A DNA stretch of 64,000 bases, taken from NCBI RefSeq assembly GCF_048593165.1, contig NZ_CP184271.1. One strand, given 5' to 3'. Within the stretch, counting starts at the first letter, position 1. Every line of letters starts with the position of its first letter. The notes under the pieces are model-generated. The model worked only from the letters and a program-made list of their open reading frames with translations. It had not been told where the DNA came from and searched no databases. This DNA is from Pectobacterium sp013449375 (GTDB lineage Bacteria; Pseudomonadota; Gammaproteobacteria; Enterobacterales; Enterobacteriaceae). This document shows positions 26,580-35,023 of the stretch, piece after piece. A program made the position numbers and the translations under genes.

Positions 26580-27394
26580 TTGATCGCTTCGGCGGTCTGA
26601 CGCAGCGTTGCCATCAACGCTGGCGTTTCGAGCGTAAAGCCCAGCATTGCCATATCATCGACGACCAGCAGACGCTTGTGTTTACCCGCAGGCGTCAGTT
26701 CCAGACCGGGTAATTTCCAGACCTGCGCTTCGCCGCCCAATGTCTTCAGTCCTTGACTGGAGATCAGAATCAGATCTGGTGCGCTGGCAATGACGCCTTC
26801 CTGAGACAGTTGCTGATAACGTTCAACGTTCTGCATGGCATTCTGTAACCCTGCGTGGCGAATGATCGTGTCTGGCGGCGTATTTTTGCCTGCGCCCATC
26901 GCACTCATACCGCCGTGGTTGAGAATAAACAGCGTCTTGACGGGCAATGGTGCAGTTTTGACCGCCGCCAACTGCTGCTGATAGGTTTCCGTCAGCTTTT
27001 TACCTTCGGTGTCTTTACCCAATGCTTGTGCGATGGCGCTAATTTTCTGCGGAACCGCATCCAGCGCTGGCTGAGCGGAAACGTGAACCACTTTGGTGCC
27101 GCTGTCCGCCACCTGCTGTAAGACTAGGGAAGGCTGAGACAGATCGCTGGCAAGAACCAGAGAAGGTTTCATCGCCAGAATACCTTCGGCATTGAGGTGG
27201 CGCATGTAGCCGACATCAGGCAGTTTCTTCACGGACTCTGGGTGCAGGCTAGTGCTATCGCGTGCCACCAGATCCTTCTCTGCGCCCAACGCATAGATGA
27301 TTTCGGTGACGTCGCCGCCGATAGAAACGATACGTTCGGCAGCAGACACCCCCAGCGGGAGTGTCAAAAGCAGGGGGAATAGCCAGTTTTTCAT
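26576..27394 (-). CDS. hmuT: Periplasmic hemin-binding protein HmuT
   Basis: 272 residues. A cleavable signal peptide ends at about GVSAAE. Class III periplasmic binding protein (TroA/BtuF fold) that carries heme to HmuUV. RIVSIGGDVTEIIYALGAEK starts the mature part. DSTSLHPESVKKLPDVGYMR and the NHGGMSAMGAGKNTPPD segment are typical of HmuT. Overlaps hmuS and hmuU by 4 nt each. Confidence 0.94.
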   Translation of the reverse strand: MKNWLFPLLLTLPLGVSAAERIVSIGGDVTEIIYALGAEKDLVARDSTSLHPESVKKLPDVGYMRHLNAEGILAMKPSLVLASDLSQPSLVLQQVADSGTKVVHVSAQPALDAVPQKISAIAQALGKDTEGKKLTETYQQQLAAVKTAPLPVKTLFILNHGGMSAMGAGKNTPPDTIIRHAGLQNAMQNVERYQQLSQEGVIASAPDLILISSQGLKTLGGEAQVWKLPGLELTPAGKHKRLLVVDDMAMLGFTLETPALMATLRQTAEAIK

Positions 27395-28443
27395 GCAGCG
27401 AGATCCTTATGCGGTTTCAGGGCATCGACTTGGTTGCGCCACTGTTGTTGTTCCGGCGTACCTTCGGTACGTTGCCCGAAGAGCTGTGCAATTTGGGAGC
27501 CGTCTGCGGCATAGAGTTCCAGGCTGGTCACGATACCGTCAACCGTCGGTTTGCGCGTCACCCAGCTTTCAGCAATCGCACCTTCGATCAGATGCAGGGT
27601 AAAGTCTTTATTAAAGATGTTAATCCATTCCGCGTGTTGCTCCATGCGCTCGACACGCTCCAGCGTACCCGTGAAGATTTGCACACAGCCGCGGTTGCCG
27701 ACAAACACCATGATTTCGTTTTGATCTTCACGCGCGGCAAACAGAATCTGTGACAGCGCATCGTTGTCTACGCGGTAAGCCAAGTCGTCAGCGACGGAAT
27801 TAAATGCCTGCTGGCGCGTCAGGTTATAGCGCTTGAGCAGAATGAAGAAATCATGCACATCTTTCATCGCACGCCAGTCTGCTTCAAACTGAGGATTATG
27901 GGCAATGGCCTGTTCGGATGCCGAACTATTGCTGGCAGGACGACGTTCCAGTGCGGGGTTTTCGCTGCTGGCAAATTTTTCAATGAACAACTGCCAAGCG
28001 GCCATGTCCGTGGTGTCGGTCGTGTAGACCTTCAGAATGGCATCGCCCTGATGATCGAAGAATTGAATGCTCTGACGCTCGCCGCGTGCGGTGTTTTCAC
28101 GCAGCGCAAAAGCCGATGCCCACTGAGAGAGAAACAAGCGCAGATCCAATCCGCGTGGGTTGAGGATAAGGCCGGCATGTCCGTCCAGCGTCTGGTTTTG
28201 ATAATAGCCAGTATGCTCATGCACGGCGTACTCGTTGCGCGTGATCGACTTGGTATTACCAACTTGCTCCAGCGCGCTTAACCAGACCTTGGCATCACCT
28301 TGCAGGCGCTGTGCATCGTGTCCGACACGGGCGTGAGTCAGTTCCGCTTCGCTGATGCCGAGTAGCGCAGCCAGATCGCGTGCATATTTACGCGGATGTT
28401 CAACTTTCGCCTGGAGGTATTGTTGGTAAATAGACGTCTGCAT
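27391..28443 (-). CDS. hmuS: Hemin-handling cytoplasmic protein HmuS
   Basis: 350 residues with two HemS/ChuX-type repeats (about 1-170 and 190-345). HmuS/HemS proteins bind imported heme in the cytoplasm and may degrade it or pass it on. The heme-ligand His is expected in the second repeat, near FVGNRGCVQIFTG. It is first in hmuSTUV, and a Fur box lies 46-60 nt upstream, so iron starvation should induce it. The outer-membrane receptor hmuR, often adjacent, is not present here, nor is a recognisable hemP. Confidence 0.94.
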   Translation of the reverse strand: MQTSIYQQYLQAKVEHPRKYARDLAALLGISEAELTHARVGHDAQRLQGDAKVWLSALEQVGNTKSITRNEYAVHEHTGYYQNQTLDGHAGLILNPRGLDLRLFLSQWASAFALRENTARGERQSIQFFDHQGDAILKVYTTDTTDMAAWQLFIEKFASSENPALERRPASNSSASEQAIAHNPQFEADWRAMKDVHDFFILLKRYNLTRQQAFNSVADDLAYRVDNDALSQILFAAREDQNEIMVFVGNRGCVQIFTGTLERVERMEQHAEWINIFNKDFTLHLIEGAIAESWVTRKPTVDGIVTSLELYAADGSQIAQLFGQRTEGTPEQQQWRNQVDALKPHKDLAA

Positions 28444-28484
28444 CTCGTTCGTTCCCTTAATCGTTGTCGTATTGATTATAGCAA

Positions 28485-28503
28485 TGAATGAGAATCATTT
28501 TCA
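28485..28503. promoter_or_regulatory. Fur box of hmuSTUV
   Basis: TGAGAATCATTTTCA at 28489-28503 matches the 7-1-7 Fur pattern TGATAATCATTATCA at 13 of 15 positions. It lies 46 nt upstream of the hmuS ATG on the minus strand. Fe-Fur repression of heme uptake is expected. Confidence 0.8.
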
Positions 28504-28565
28504 TGTAACAAAAACGCAACCTCAAGTGAAGTTTTCTTAATAAGTGGAATAAGAGGAATCGTAAG

Positions 28566-28637
28566 ATGAATTTACGTGCTGCGAGAGCGTGGGAGAGGTG
28601 GCGTAAAAAGAGGAAACTGGCTGGCACACTACCGTAG
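28566..28637 (+). CDS. Possible 23-residue basic small protein
   Basis: ATG at 28566 is preceded by AAGAGGA at a good distance. It encodes MNLRAARAWERWRKKRKLAG followed by TLP and TAG. It is divergent from hmuS, beginning 63 nt past the Fur box, so it could be iron-regulated. Its 3' end enters the aroH terminator hairpin. It has no similarity to hemP that I can see and may be chance. Confidence 0.25.
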   Translation: MNLRAARAWERWRKKRKLAGTLP

Positions 28638-28652
28638 AAGATGAGTGTGCCA
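28621..28652 (-). terminator. Hairpin at the aroH 3' end
   Basis: A perfect 10-bp stem CTGGCACACT / AGTGTGCCAG lies 13 nt past the aroH stop. On the minus strand it is followed by a pyrimidine-rich stretch (CCAGTTTCCTCTTTTT), so it probably ends aroH transcription. Confidence 0.6.
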
Positions 28653-28664
28653 GTGTATATCGGA

Positions 28665-29711
28665 TTAGAAACGGCTGTCGACGGCGTCCGCCAGACGTGC
28701 CAGCAGCGTTTCGGTGTCCTGCCAGCTCAGACAAGGATCGGTAATGGATTGCCCGTATGTCAATGCCAGAGGATTGAGCGCCGGCTGGTTGCCTTCAATT
28801 AAGAAACTTTCCGCCATGATGCCCGCGATGGTGCGTGAACCAGTGCGAATTTGCTGGCAGATATCATCGGCTACGTCGAGCTGACGACGATGCTGTTTCT
28901 GACAGTTAGCATGACTAAAATCGATCACCAGATGCTCGGGTAGCGAGAATTCACGCAAGTGAGTACAGGCGGCGGCGATATCTTCCGCGTAGTAGTTTGG
29001 TGTTTTCCCGCCACGCATAATAATGTGGCCGAACGGGTTGCCCTGCGTTTTGTAGACCGACATGAAGCCCTGCTTATCCGGCGAGAGGAACATATGCTGA
29101 GCACGGGCGGCACGAATGGCGTCGACGGCGATTCGCGTGTTGCCGTCTGTCCCGTTCTTGAAGCCGACAGGGCAGGAGAGCGCCGAGGCCATTTCCCGGT
29201 GAATCTGGCTTTCGGTGGTTCTTGCACCAATCGCACCCCAGCTAATCAGGTCGGCAATATATTGGCCGGTGACCATATCGAGGAATTCCGTCGCGGTCGG
29301 CAATCCAAGCTGATTAACATCCAGCAGCAGGCGGCGGGCAATTTCCAGTCCTTCGTTTACCTGGAAGGTACCATTCAGTGCAGGATCGGAGATGAGTCCC
29401 TTCCAGCCCACCACCGTGCGCGGTTTTTCAAAATAGGTGCGCATGACGATTTCCAGTCGATCCTGATACTGCGTTCGTAGCGCAGCCAGACGGCGGGCAT
29501 AATCTAACGCACTGTCGGTGTCATGGATCGAGCAGGGGCCAATCACGACGAGCAGGCGAGGATCGTGACCGGTTAGAATGGCTTCAATTCTCTTACGTGA
29601 CGCGGTGACATTTTCGGCAACGGCAGGGGTAATCGGGAGTCTGGCGAATAACGTTTGGGGCGTCACCAGACTCTCGATGCGCGCGCTCCGCAGTTCATCT
29701 GTTTGTAGCAT
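28665..29711 (-). CDS. aroH: Trp-sensitive DAHP synthase AroH
   Basis: 348 residues, the same length as E. coli AroH. First enzyme of the shikimate pathway: PEP plus erythrose-4-phosphate to DAHP. Landmarks: VVIGPCSIHD near 58-67, MRTYFEKPRTVVGWKGL near 92-108, GARTTESQIHREMAS near 163-177, and DFSHANCQKQHRRQ near 270-283. The N terminus LQTDELRSARIESLVTPQTL and the neighbours identify AroH rather than AroF or AroG. The ATG at 29711 fits the family; 14 upstream in-frame codons are not homologous. A TrpR-like palindrome lies about 200 nt upstream. Confidence 0.93.
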   Translation of the reverse strand: MLQTDELRSARIESLVTPQTLFARLPITPAVAENVTASRKRIEAILTGHDPRLLVVIGPCSIHDTDSALDYARRLAALRTQYQDRLEIVMRTYFEKPRTVVGWKGLISDPALNGTFQVNEGLEIARRLLLDVNQLGLPTATEFLDMVTGQYIADLISWGAIGARTTESQIHREMASALSCPVGFKNGTDGNTRIAVDAIRAARAQHMFLSPDKQGFMSVYKTQGNPFGHIIMRGGKTPNYYAEDIAAACTHLREFSLPEHLVIDFSHANCQKQHRRQLDVADDICQQIRTGSRTIAGIMAESFLIEGNQPALNPLALTYGQSITDPCLSWQDTETLLARLADAVDSRF

Positions 29712-29911
29712 GTTTTGTCTCTGAATACGGTCAAGCCGAAAACCTGTCATCACCGAAAAAGTGTGGACATCGCGGTGTTTTCAGACAAGCTTTCCAAGCT
29801 ATGTTTTCGACTAAAAGGTTGCTTCGCAGCGGCGAAATGCCGGGAAGTGATGGAGCACACAATAAACGAAATGCTGCACATTACAACCGCATTAGGACAA
29901 AAAAACACACC

Positions 29912-29928
29912 ATGTACTAGTACATTCT
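29912..29928 (-). promoter_or_regulatory. Putative TrpR operator of aroH
   Basis: On the minus strand the sequence reads GAATGTACTAGTACAT, followed by a T-rich spacer. E. coli aroH has a TrpR operator beginning GAATGTACTAG at the same place. Only one CTAG core is present here, whereas trp operators usually have two, so repression may be weak or altered. The palindrome also covers the stop codon of ppsR. Confidence 0.45.
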
Positions 29929-30738
29929 TCGACTCATACCGAGAATGTCGATGATTTTGGCGGAAATTTCTTCAACGGAATAATTGGTGGTATTGAGATA
30001 GTTAATCTGGTGTTTGCGAAACAGCGCTTCAACTTCGCTCAGCTCCATGCGGCACTGACGCAGTGACGCATAACGACTGTTACCCCGACGCTCTTCCCGA
30101 ATGGCTGCCAGCCGTTCAGCATCAATGGTGAGCCCGAATAGCTTGTGCTGGAAGGGTTTCAGCGCATCGGGCAGGCGCAAGTTATCCATATCATCAGCAA
30201 TAAAAGGATAGTTGGCGGCGCGAATGCCAAATTGCATCGCCAGATACAGGCTGGTCGGCGTCTTGCCACAGCGTGACACGCCCAGCAGAATGACCTGCGC
30301 CTGATCGAGATTGCGCAGCGAGATGCCATCATCGTGTGCCAGCGTGTAGTCGATAGCCGCGATACGGGCGTCGTATTTGCTCAGATTATTGGCGGTCAAG
30401 CCATGAGTACGGTTAGCCACTGGCGTCGGCGGCGTGTTCAGTTCTTCCTGCAAGGGGGCAACCAGTGCTTGTACGATGTCCTGGCAAAATCCTTCACTGC
30501 TGGTAATAATGTTACGCACGGTCGGGGTGACAATGGAATAAAACACCAGCGGGCGCACGCCGGTTTGTTGATACAACGTATTGATTTGTTCACACACGGC
30601 TTTGGCGCGCGCTTCACTTTCAACGAAAGGTAAGGTATAGCTAACCGTGTTCACGGGGAATTGGGACAACACCGCATGACCCAGTACCTCTGCCGTAATG
30701 GCCGTACCGTCCGAGACATAAAATACGCTTCTTTCCAC
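29917..30738 (-). CDS. ppsR: PEP synthetase regulatory protein (bifunctional kinase/phosphorylase)
   Basis: 273 residues, DUF299 family. It inactivates PpsA by ADP-dependent phosphorylation of a Thr next to the catalytic His and reverses this with phosphate. The nucleotide-binding loop LLGVSRCGKTPTSLYLAMQ is near 150-168; the N terminus VFYVSDGTAITAEVLGHAV is diagnostic. GTG at 30738 is the start: AAGGGGG lies just upstream on the minus strand; an ATG 36 nt earlier would add non-family residues. Divergent from its target ppsA across 300 nt. Confidence 0.93.
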   Translation of the reverse strand: MERSVFYVSDGTAITAEVLGHAVLSQFPVNTVSYTLPFVESEARAKAVCEQINTLYQQTGVRPLVFYSIVTPTVRNIITSSEGFCQDIVQALVAPLQEELNTPPTPVANRTHGLTANNLSKYDARIAAIDYTLAHDDGISLRNLDQAQVILLGVSRCGKTPTSLYLAMQFGIRAANYPFIADDMDNLRLPDALKPFQHKLFGLTIDAERLAAIREERRGNSRYASLRQCRMELSEVEALFRKHQINYLNTTNYSVEEISAKIIDILGMSRRMY

Positions 30739-30921
30739 ATAACCCCCTTGTGATATTTCCGATAGCTCGAACACGTTAACCTCGTCAAAAATTGTGTTTT
30801 ACGAACACTTTTATTAAAACGCCATTTCATTATCTTTATGATAAAGAATACTAATCTTCTACGATATTGGATTTTTATTGTGTTAAGCAATCATTTGCCG
30901 TGAAATCAGTTTTTTTTCATA

Positions 30922-30937
30922 GGTTGATCGATTCACC
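30922..30937. promoter_or_regulatory. Cra (FruR) box upstream of ppsA
   Basis: GGTTGATCGATTCACC matches the Cra palindrome GCTGAATCGATTCAGC at 12 of 16 positions, including the central ATCGATTCA. It lies 102-117 nt before the ppsA ATG. E. coli ppsA is activated by Cra from a comparable upstream site. The rest of the 300-nt ppsR/ppsA gap is AT-rich with no gene. Confidence 0.7.
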
Positions 30938-31038
30938 TGTCTATGTTCATCAAAACGCTATGCTAACCTGATTGCGTTGAGGCGATTCTCAACCGAACTC
31001 TTTCATACCCTAATTGTATGCAGAAAGGATTATTTTCG

Positions 31039-33417
31039 ATGTCCAATAACGGCCCTGATTTGCGTAATGTCCTTTGGTATAACCAGCTCGGTATGCACGA
31101 CGTTGAAAGGGTGGGGGGCAAAAATGCCTCTCTGGGTGAAATGATCACCAACCTTTCAGGATTGGGCGTAGCCGTTCCCAACGGCTTTGCGACAACGGCG
31201 CAGGCGTTTAATGATTTTCTTAATCAAAGCGGGATTAACCAGCGCATTTATGAGCTGCTCGATCGCACCGACATTGACGATCTGAATCAACTGGCCAGCG
31301 CCGGTACGCAGATTCGCCAGTGGATTATTGATACGCCATTCCAGCCGGAGCTGGAGCAGGCGATTCGTGACGCCTATCAGCAACTGGCCGATGGTGAGAA
31401 AGACGCCTCGTTTGCCGTGCGTTCCTCTGCCACGGCAGAAGACATGCCGGATGCGTCTTTCGCCGGCCAACAGGAAACCTTCCTGAACGTGCAGGGCATC
31501 GACGCGGTGATGGTCGCGGTGAAGCACGTGTTTGCATCGCTGTTTAACGATCGCGCGATCTCTTATCGTGTGCATCAGGGCTATGACCACCGTGGCGTGG
31601 CGCTATCGGCGGGCATACAGCGTATGGTGCGCTCCGATCTGGCGTCTGCGGGTGTGATGTTTACCATTGATACCGAATCTGGTTTTGATCAGGTGGTGTT
31701 CATCACTTCGGCGTACGGTTTGGGTGAAATGGTAGTACAGGGAGCGGTGAACCCAGACGAGTTCTATGTTCACAAACCGACCTTGCAGAACAACAAACCT
31801 GCGATTGTGCGCCGTAACATGGGATCGAAAAAAATCCGTATGGTCTATGCCGCGAGCCAGGAACATGGCAAGCAAGTGAGGATTGAAGATGTACCAGCAG
31901 AACAAACGATGCGTTTCAGCCTGACGGATGATGAAGTACAGGCACTGGCGCGTCAGGCACTGCTGATTGAGAAACACTATGGCCGCCCGATGGATATCGA
32001 GTGGGCGAAAGATGGCCACACAGGCAAACTCTATATCGTGCAGGCGCGTCCGGAAACGGTACGCTCTAACGGCCAGGTGATGGAACGCTACCACCTGCCT
32101 GCCAGCGGCACGGTGCTGGTGGAAGGTCGTGCTATCGGCCACCGCATTGGTGCGGGCGAAGTCAAAGTGATTCAGGACATCAGCGAGATGCACCTGATCA
32201 ATGCGGGCGATGTGCTGGTAACCGACATGACCGACCCAGACTGGGAACCGATCATGAAGAAGGCCGCAGCGATCGTGACCAATCGTGGTGGACGTACTTG
32301 CCATGCTGCCATTATCGCGCGTGAGTTGGGTATCCCTGCCGTTGTGGGTTGTGGTGATGCGACCGAGCGTTTGCACAAGGGGCAAAAAGTGACCGTTTCC
32401 TGCGCGGAAGGTGACACGGGTTATGTGTATCAGGATCTGCTGGACTTCTCCGTGAAGAGTTCACAGATTGATGAAATGCCTGCACTGCCGTTGAAAATCA
32501 TGATGAATGTGGGTAACCCTGATCGCGCCTTTGATTTTGCCTGCCTGCCAAACGATGGCGTCGGTCTGGCGCGTCTGGAATTCATTATTAACCGCATGAT
32601 TGGCGTGCACCCGCGTGCGCTGCTGGAATTCGATCAGCAAACCCCAGAACTGCAACGTGAGATCAAAACGCTGATGCAGGGCTACGACGATCCGGTTGAA
32701 TTCTATGTCGGTCGGCTGGTTGAAGGGATCGCAACGCTGGCGGCGGCATTCTCACCGAAGCGCGTCATCGTCCGCCTGTCCGATTTTAAATCCAACGAAT
32801 ACGCCAATCTGGTTGGCGGCGAGCGCTATGAACCGGAAGAAGAAAACCCGATGCTGGGCTTCCGTGGTGCGGGTCGCTATGTTTCTTCGGATTTCAAAGC
32901 CTGCTTTGCGCTGGAGTGTGAAGCGGTTAAGCGCGTGCGTAACGTGATGGGTCTGAAAAACGTGGAAATCATGATCCCGTTTGTTCGTACTGTGGCGCAA
33001 GCGGAAGCGGTGATTGCCGAGCTGGCGAGTCAAGGCCTGCGCCGTGGCGAAGACGGCCTGAAAATCATCATGATGTGCGAAATTCCGTCCAACGCGCTGT
33101 TGGCCGATGAATTCCTGCAACACTTTGATGGCTTCTCCATCGGTTCAAACGACATGACGCAGCTGGCGCTGGGTCTGGACCGCGACTCCGGCGTGGTATC
33201 GTCGCTGTTTGACGAACGTAACGATGCGGTGAAAGCGCTGCTGTCGATGGCGATCAAGGCCGCCAAGAAACAGGGTAAATACGTCGGTATTTGCGGTCAG
33301 GGGCCGTCAGATCACGAAGATTTCGCCCTCTGGCTGATGGAGCAGGGCATTGATAGCCTGTCTCTCAACCCGGACACTGTGGTGCAAACCTGGCTGAATC
33401 TGGCTGAGCACAAGTAA
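31039..33417 (+). CDS. ppsA: Phosphoenolpyruvate synthase
   Basis: 792 residues, as in E. coli. It converts pyruvate and ATP to PEP, AMP and phosphate for gluconeogenesis. The ATP-grasp domain is N-terminal (GGKNASLGEMITNL near 25-38; ARPETVRS near 340). The swivelling phosphohistidine domain has GGRTCHAAIIARELGIPAVV near 416-435, with the phospho-acceptor His in TCH and PpsR's target Thr before it. The C-terminal PEP/pyruvate barrel carries IGSNDMTQLALGLDRDS and CGQGPSD. ATG 31039 is used for homology; ATG 31018 lacks a ribosome site. A Cra box lies upstream. Confidence 0.96.
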   Translation: MSNNGPDLRNVLWYNQLGMHDVERVGGKNASLGEMITNLSGLGVAVPNGFATTAQAFNDFLNQSGINQRIYELLDRTDIDDLNQLASAGTQIRQWIIDTPFQPELEQAIRDAYQQLADGEKDASFAVRSSATAEDMPDASFAGQQETFLNVQGIDAVMVAVKHVFASLFNDRAISYRVHQGYDHRGVALSAGIQRMVRSDLASAGVMFTIDTESGFDQVVFITSAYGLGEMVVQGAVNPDEFYVHKPTLQNNKPAIVRRNMGSKKIRMVYAASQEHGKQVRIEDVPAEQTMRFSLTDDEVQALARQALLIEKHYGRPMDIEWAKDGHTGKLYIVQARPETVRSNGQVMERYHLPASGTVLVEGRAIGHRIGAGEVKVIQDISEMHLINAGDVLVTDMTDPDWEPIMKKAAAIVTNRGGRTCHAAIIARELGIPAVVGCGDATERLHKGQKVTVSCAEGDTGYVYQDLLDFSVKSSQIDEMPALPLKIMMNVGNPDRAFDFACLPNDGVGLARLEFIINRMIGVHPRALLEFDQQTPELQREIKTLMQGYDDPVEFYVGRLVEGIATLAAAFSPKRVIVRLSDFKSNEYANLVGGERYEPEEENPMLGFRGAGRYVSSDFKACFALECEAVKRVRNVMGLKNVEIMIPFVRTVAQAEAVIAELASQGLRRGEDGLKIIMMCEIPSNALLADEFLQHFDGFSIGSNDMTQLALGLDRDSGVVSSLFDERNDAVKALLSMAIKAAKKQGKYVGICGQGPSDHEDFALWLMEQGIDSLSLNPDTVVQTWLNLAEHK

Positions 33418-33430
33418 TTAGTACGGTGAA

Positions 33431-33457
33431 TGCCTGATGTGTAGTCATCAGGCATTT
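33431..33457 (+). terminator. Hairpin after ppsA
   Basis: TGCCTGATG-TGTAGT-CATCAGGCA, a perfect 9-bp stem, begins 14 nt after the ppsA stop. Only TTT follows, so termination may be partial. Confidence 0.6.
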
Positions 33458-33490
33458 AGACTGTTAAAACCGTATTTACGAAATGAGAAC

Positions 33491-33592
33491 GGTGGTAATG
33501 GATAGATCGTAAAGACGCTGTGAATACATCCCTGTACGCTCGGATGCGCCATCCTTGGCGCAAACGCTTTACTCTTCTATTCCATTACCACC
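33491..33592. repeat. Palindromic interspersed repeat (MITE/BIME-like), about 102 bp
   Basis: Long terminal inverted repeats: GGTGGTAATGGATAGA (33491-33506) pairs with TCTAT-T-CCATTACCACC (33576-33592). Continuing arms GTAAAGACG and CGCTTTAC are followed by an inner hairpin TGCGCCA-TCCT-TGGCGCA (about 33545-33562). The whole can fold as one cruciform or RNA stem. It contains no ORF. I believe similar GTGAATACATCCCTGTA...GCGCCATCC intergenic elements are frequent in Pectobacterium, but this was not searched. Only one copy was seen here. Confidence 0.65.
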
Positions 33593-33639
33593 GCTCGGCA
33601 GCAGTTGATCGCAATCGGTACTAAAACATATTTTTCATA

Positions 33640-34686
33640 TTACGGTGCCGCAATCAGGAAGGATTTAAACTGCGGCGTCATTACCGCGCTAAAGCCCTTA
33701 TCCGTTTTGGTAATCAGATAAACCGCCAACCCCTGTTGTTCCGCCAGTTTCAACGCTTTCTCCGTTCCCAACACCATCAAACCGGTATCCCAGCCATCCG
33801 CTTCTAGTGCGGTCGGTGCAATCACGGTCGCAGAAACCAGTTGATGAGTAATCGGTCTGCCTGTCTCGGGATCGATAACGTGAGAGTAGCGCTTATTGTC
33901 CTGCTCAAAATAATTCCGGTAGCTGCCGGAGGTACTAATGGCATAACCCTGCAAATTTACTGCTGCCTGTACCGCGTTTTCCTGGTCGGTTGGCTTCTGA
34001 ATCGCCACGCGCCACGGCGTACCTTCTGCATTTATGCCACGGCTGGAAATGGCGCCGCCGACGGAAACCAGATAATTGGTGATCCCTTTGCGCGTCATTA
34101 ACTGTGCGAGAACATCTGCGCCATACCCTTCACCCAATGTGGAGAGATCGACATATAAATCCGGAAGATCTTTCTGAATCCATTCTCCTTTTTCGTCGCC
34201 GATCAGTTTCAGGTGACGCAACCCAACGTTTTGCCGCGCTAAGTCGATCTGCTGCTGGCTGGGGATGCGCGTAGGCTGCTTCTGCGGGCCAAATCCCCAG
34301 AGGTTAACTAACGGGCCGACGGTGATATCCATCGCGCCGTGGGTCGCTTTACCGATACGCAACGCAGCCAGAATGATATCCGCCATGCCGTTGCTTATAG
34401 GCTGTGGCTCTGTCCCCCGATACTGATTAAAACGTGATAGCACGGAATCGTCACGGTAGGTAGAGATGTCGTTATTGGCCTGCTCCAGCAGGGCATCGAT
34501 TTCTCGTTGCAGTTGCGTTTTGTCTTCGGTGATGTCGCCGCTAATTTTTACGCTGTAAAACGTCCCCATCGTTTTACCTTCAATGGTTAATAAGGGGCGT
34601 TGTACCGCCGGTGTTGGATTGTCGCAGGCGGTCAGAAGGCTGAATAAGCCACAGAGTAGTAATCTCTTCGCGGTGAGAGGCGTCAT
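33640..34686 (-). CDS. apbE: FAD:protein FMN transferase ApbE (lipoprotein)
   Basis: 348 residues. The signal peptide ends in the lipobox LLTAC. ApbE attaches FMN to a Thr of periplasm-facing flavoproteins such as NqrB/C and RnfD/G, using FAD as donor. Landmarks: TMGTFYSVKISG near 38-49, DISTYRDDSVLSRFN near 74-88, DITVGPLVNLWGFGP near 121-135, and VDLSTLGEGYGADVLA and SVGGAISSRG toward the centre. AGGAG 8 nt before ATG 34686 sets the start. No nqr or rnf genes are in this window. Confidence 0.92.
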   Translation of the reverse strand: MTPLTAKRLLLCGLFSLLTACDNPTPAVQRPLLTIEGKTMGTFYSVKISGDITEDKTQLQREIDALLEQANNDISTYRDDSVLSRFNQYRGTEPQPISNGMADIILAALRIGKATHGAMDITVGPLVNLWGFGPQKQPTRIPSQQQIDLARQNVGLRHLKLIGDEKGEWIQKDLPDLYVDLSTLGEGYGADVLAQLMTRKGITNYLVSVGGAISSRGINAEGTPWRVAIQKPTDQENAVQAAVNLQGYAISTSGSYRNYFEQDNKRYSHVIDPETGRPITHQLVSATVIAPTALEADGWDTGLMVLGTEKALKLAEQQGLAVYLITKTDKGFSAVMTPQFKSFLIAAP

Positions 34687-34776
34687 GAAAAACTCCTGAA
34701 AAACTGAACTGAGACTAAGCAGACAGGAGAGTAACAAAAAAGAATGACGCGTAATTGAATGGAAGAGAAATGAAAG

Positions 34777-34870
34777 AAAAAAAAAGGCCCATCTCAGGGG
34801 ATGGGCAAAGACTACACACAGCAATTCGTTACTAACTCTGACGAGGAGGAAACCTCATTGACAAACAGTA
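34777..34870 (-). ncRNA. rprA: RprA small regulatory RNA
   Basis: On the minus strand, a roughly 31-nt block (34800-34830) starting AACGAATTGCTGTGTGTAGT matches the 3' part of E. coli RprA. It is followed by the terminator GCCCATC-CCCTG-AGATGGGC and nine or more T. The gene lies downstream of ydiK in the same orientation, the conserved location of rprA. RprA is an Hfq-dependent RNA that activates rpoS translation and responds to the Rcs system. The 5' end is estimated from a -10-like TAGTAT (34876-34881); the 5' half differs from E. coli and has its own small GAGG/CCTC hairpin. Confidence 0.88.
34787..34806 (-). terminator. Terminator of rprA
   Basis: GCCCATC / GATGGGC stem with a 6-nt loop; on the minus strand it is followed by a long T-run (34776-34785). 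Confidence 0.85.
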
Positions 34871-34922
34871 GGTTAATACTAGCTCCGGTGTTTATCCTAT
34901 GGATTATGCCCTATTCAGTCAT

Positions 34923-34936
34923 TAAGAATCATCCTA
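34923..34936. promoter_or_regulatory. RcsB-like box upstream of rprA
   Basis: TAAGAATCATCCTA matches the Rcs box TAAGAATATTCCTA at 12 of 14 positions. It is centred about 60 nt upstream of the inferred rprA start, fitting RcsB activation. Confidence 0.65.
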
Positions 34937-35023
34937 ATAGTTAATTATTTTTTAAGGATTGGTCTCTAAGTATTTTTATATTGTCAATAATATTGATGCG
35001 TTAGAGAAATGATATCAAAATTT

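Noticed and set aside
31603..32385. Long open frame antisense to ppsA (260 codons)
   Set aside because: It lies wholly opposite a strongly conserved gene, has no ribosome site or recognisable protein pattern, and is explained by the codon bias of ppsA. The same applies to long frames opposite mfd, lolE, ydiJ, sufB and pykF.
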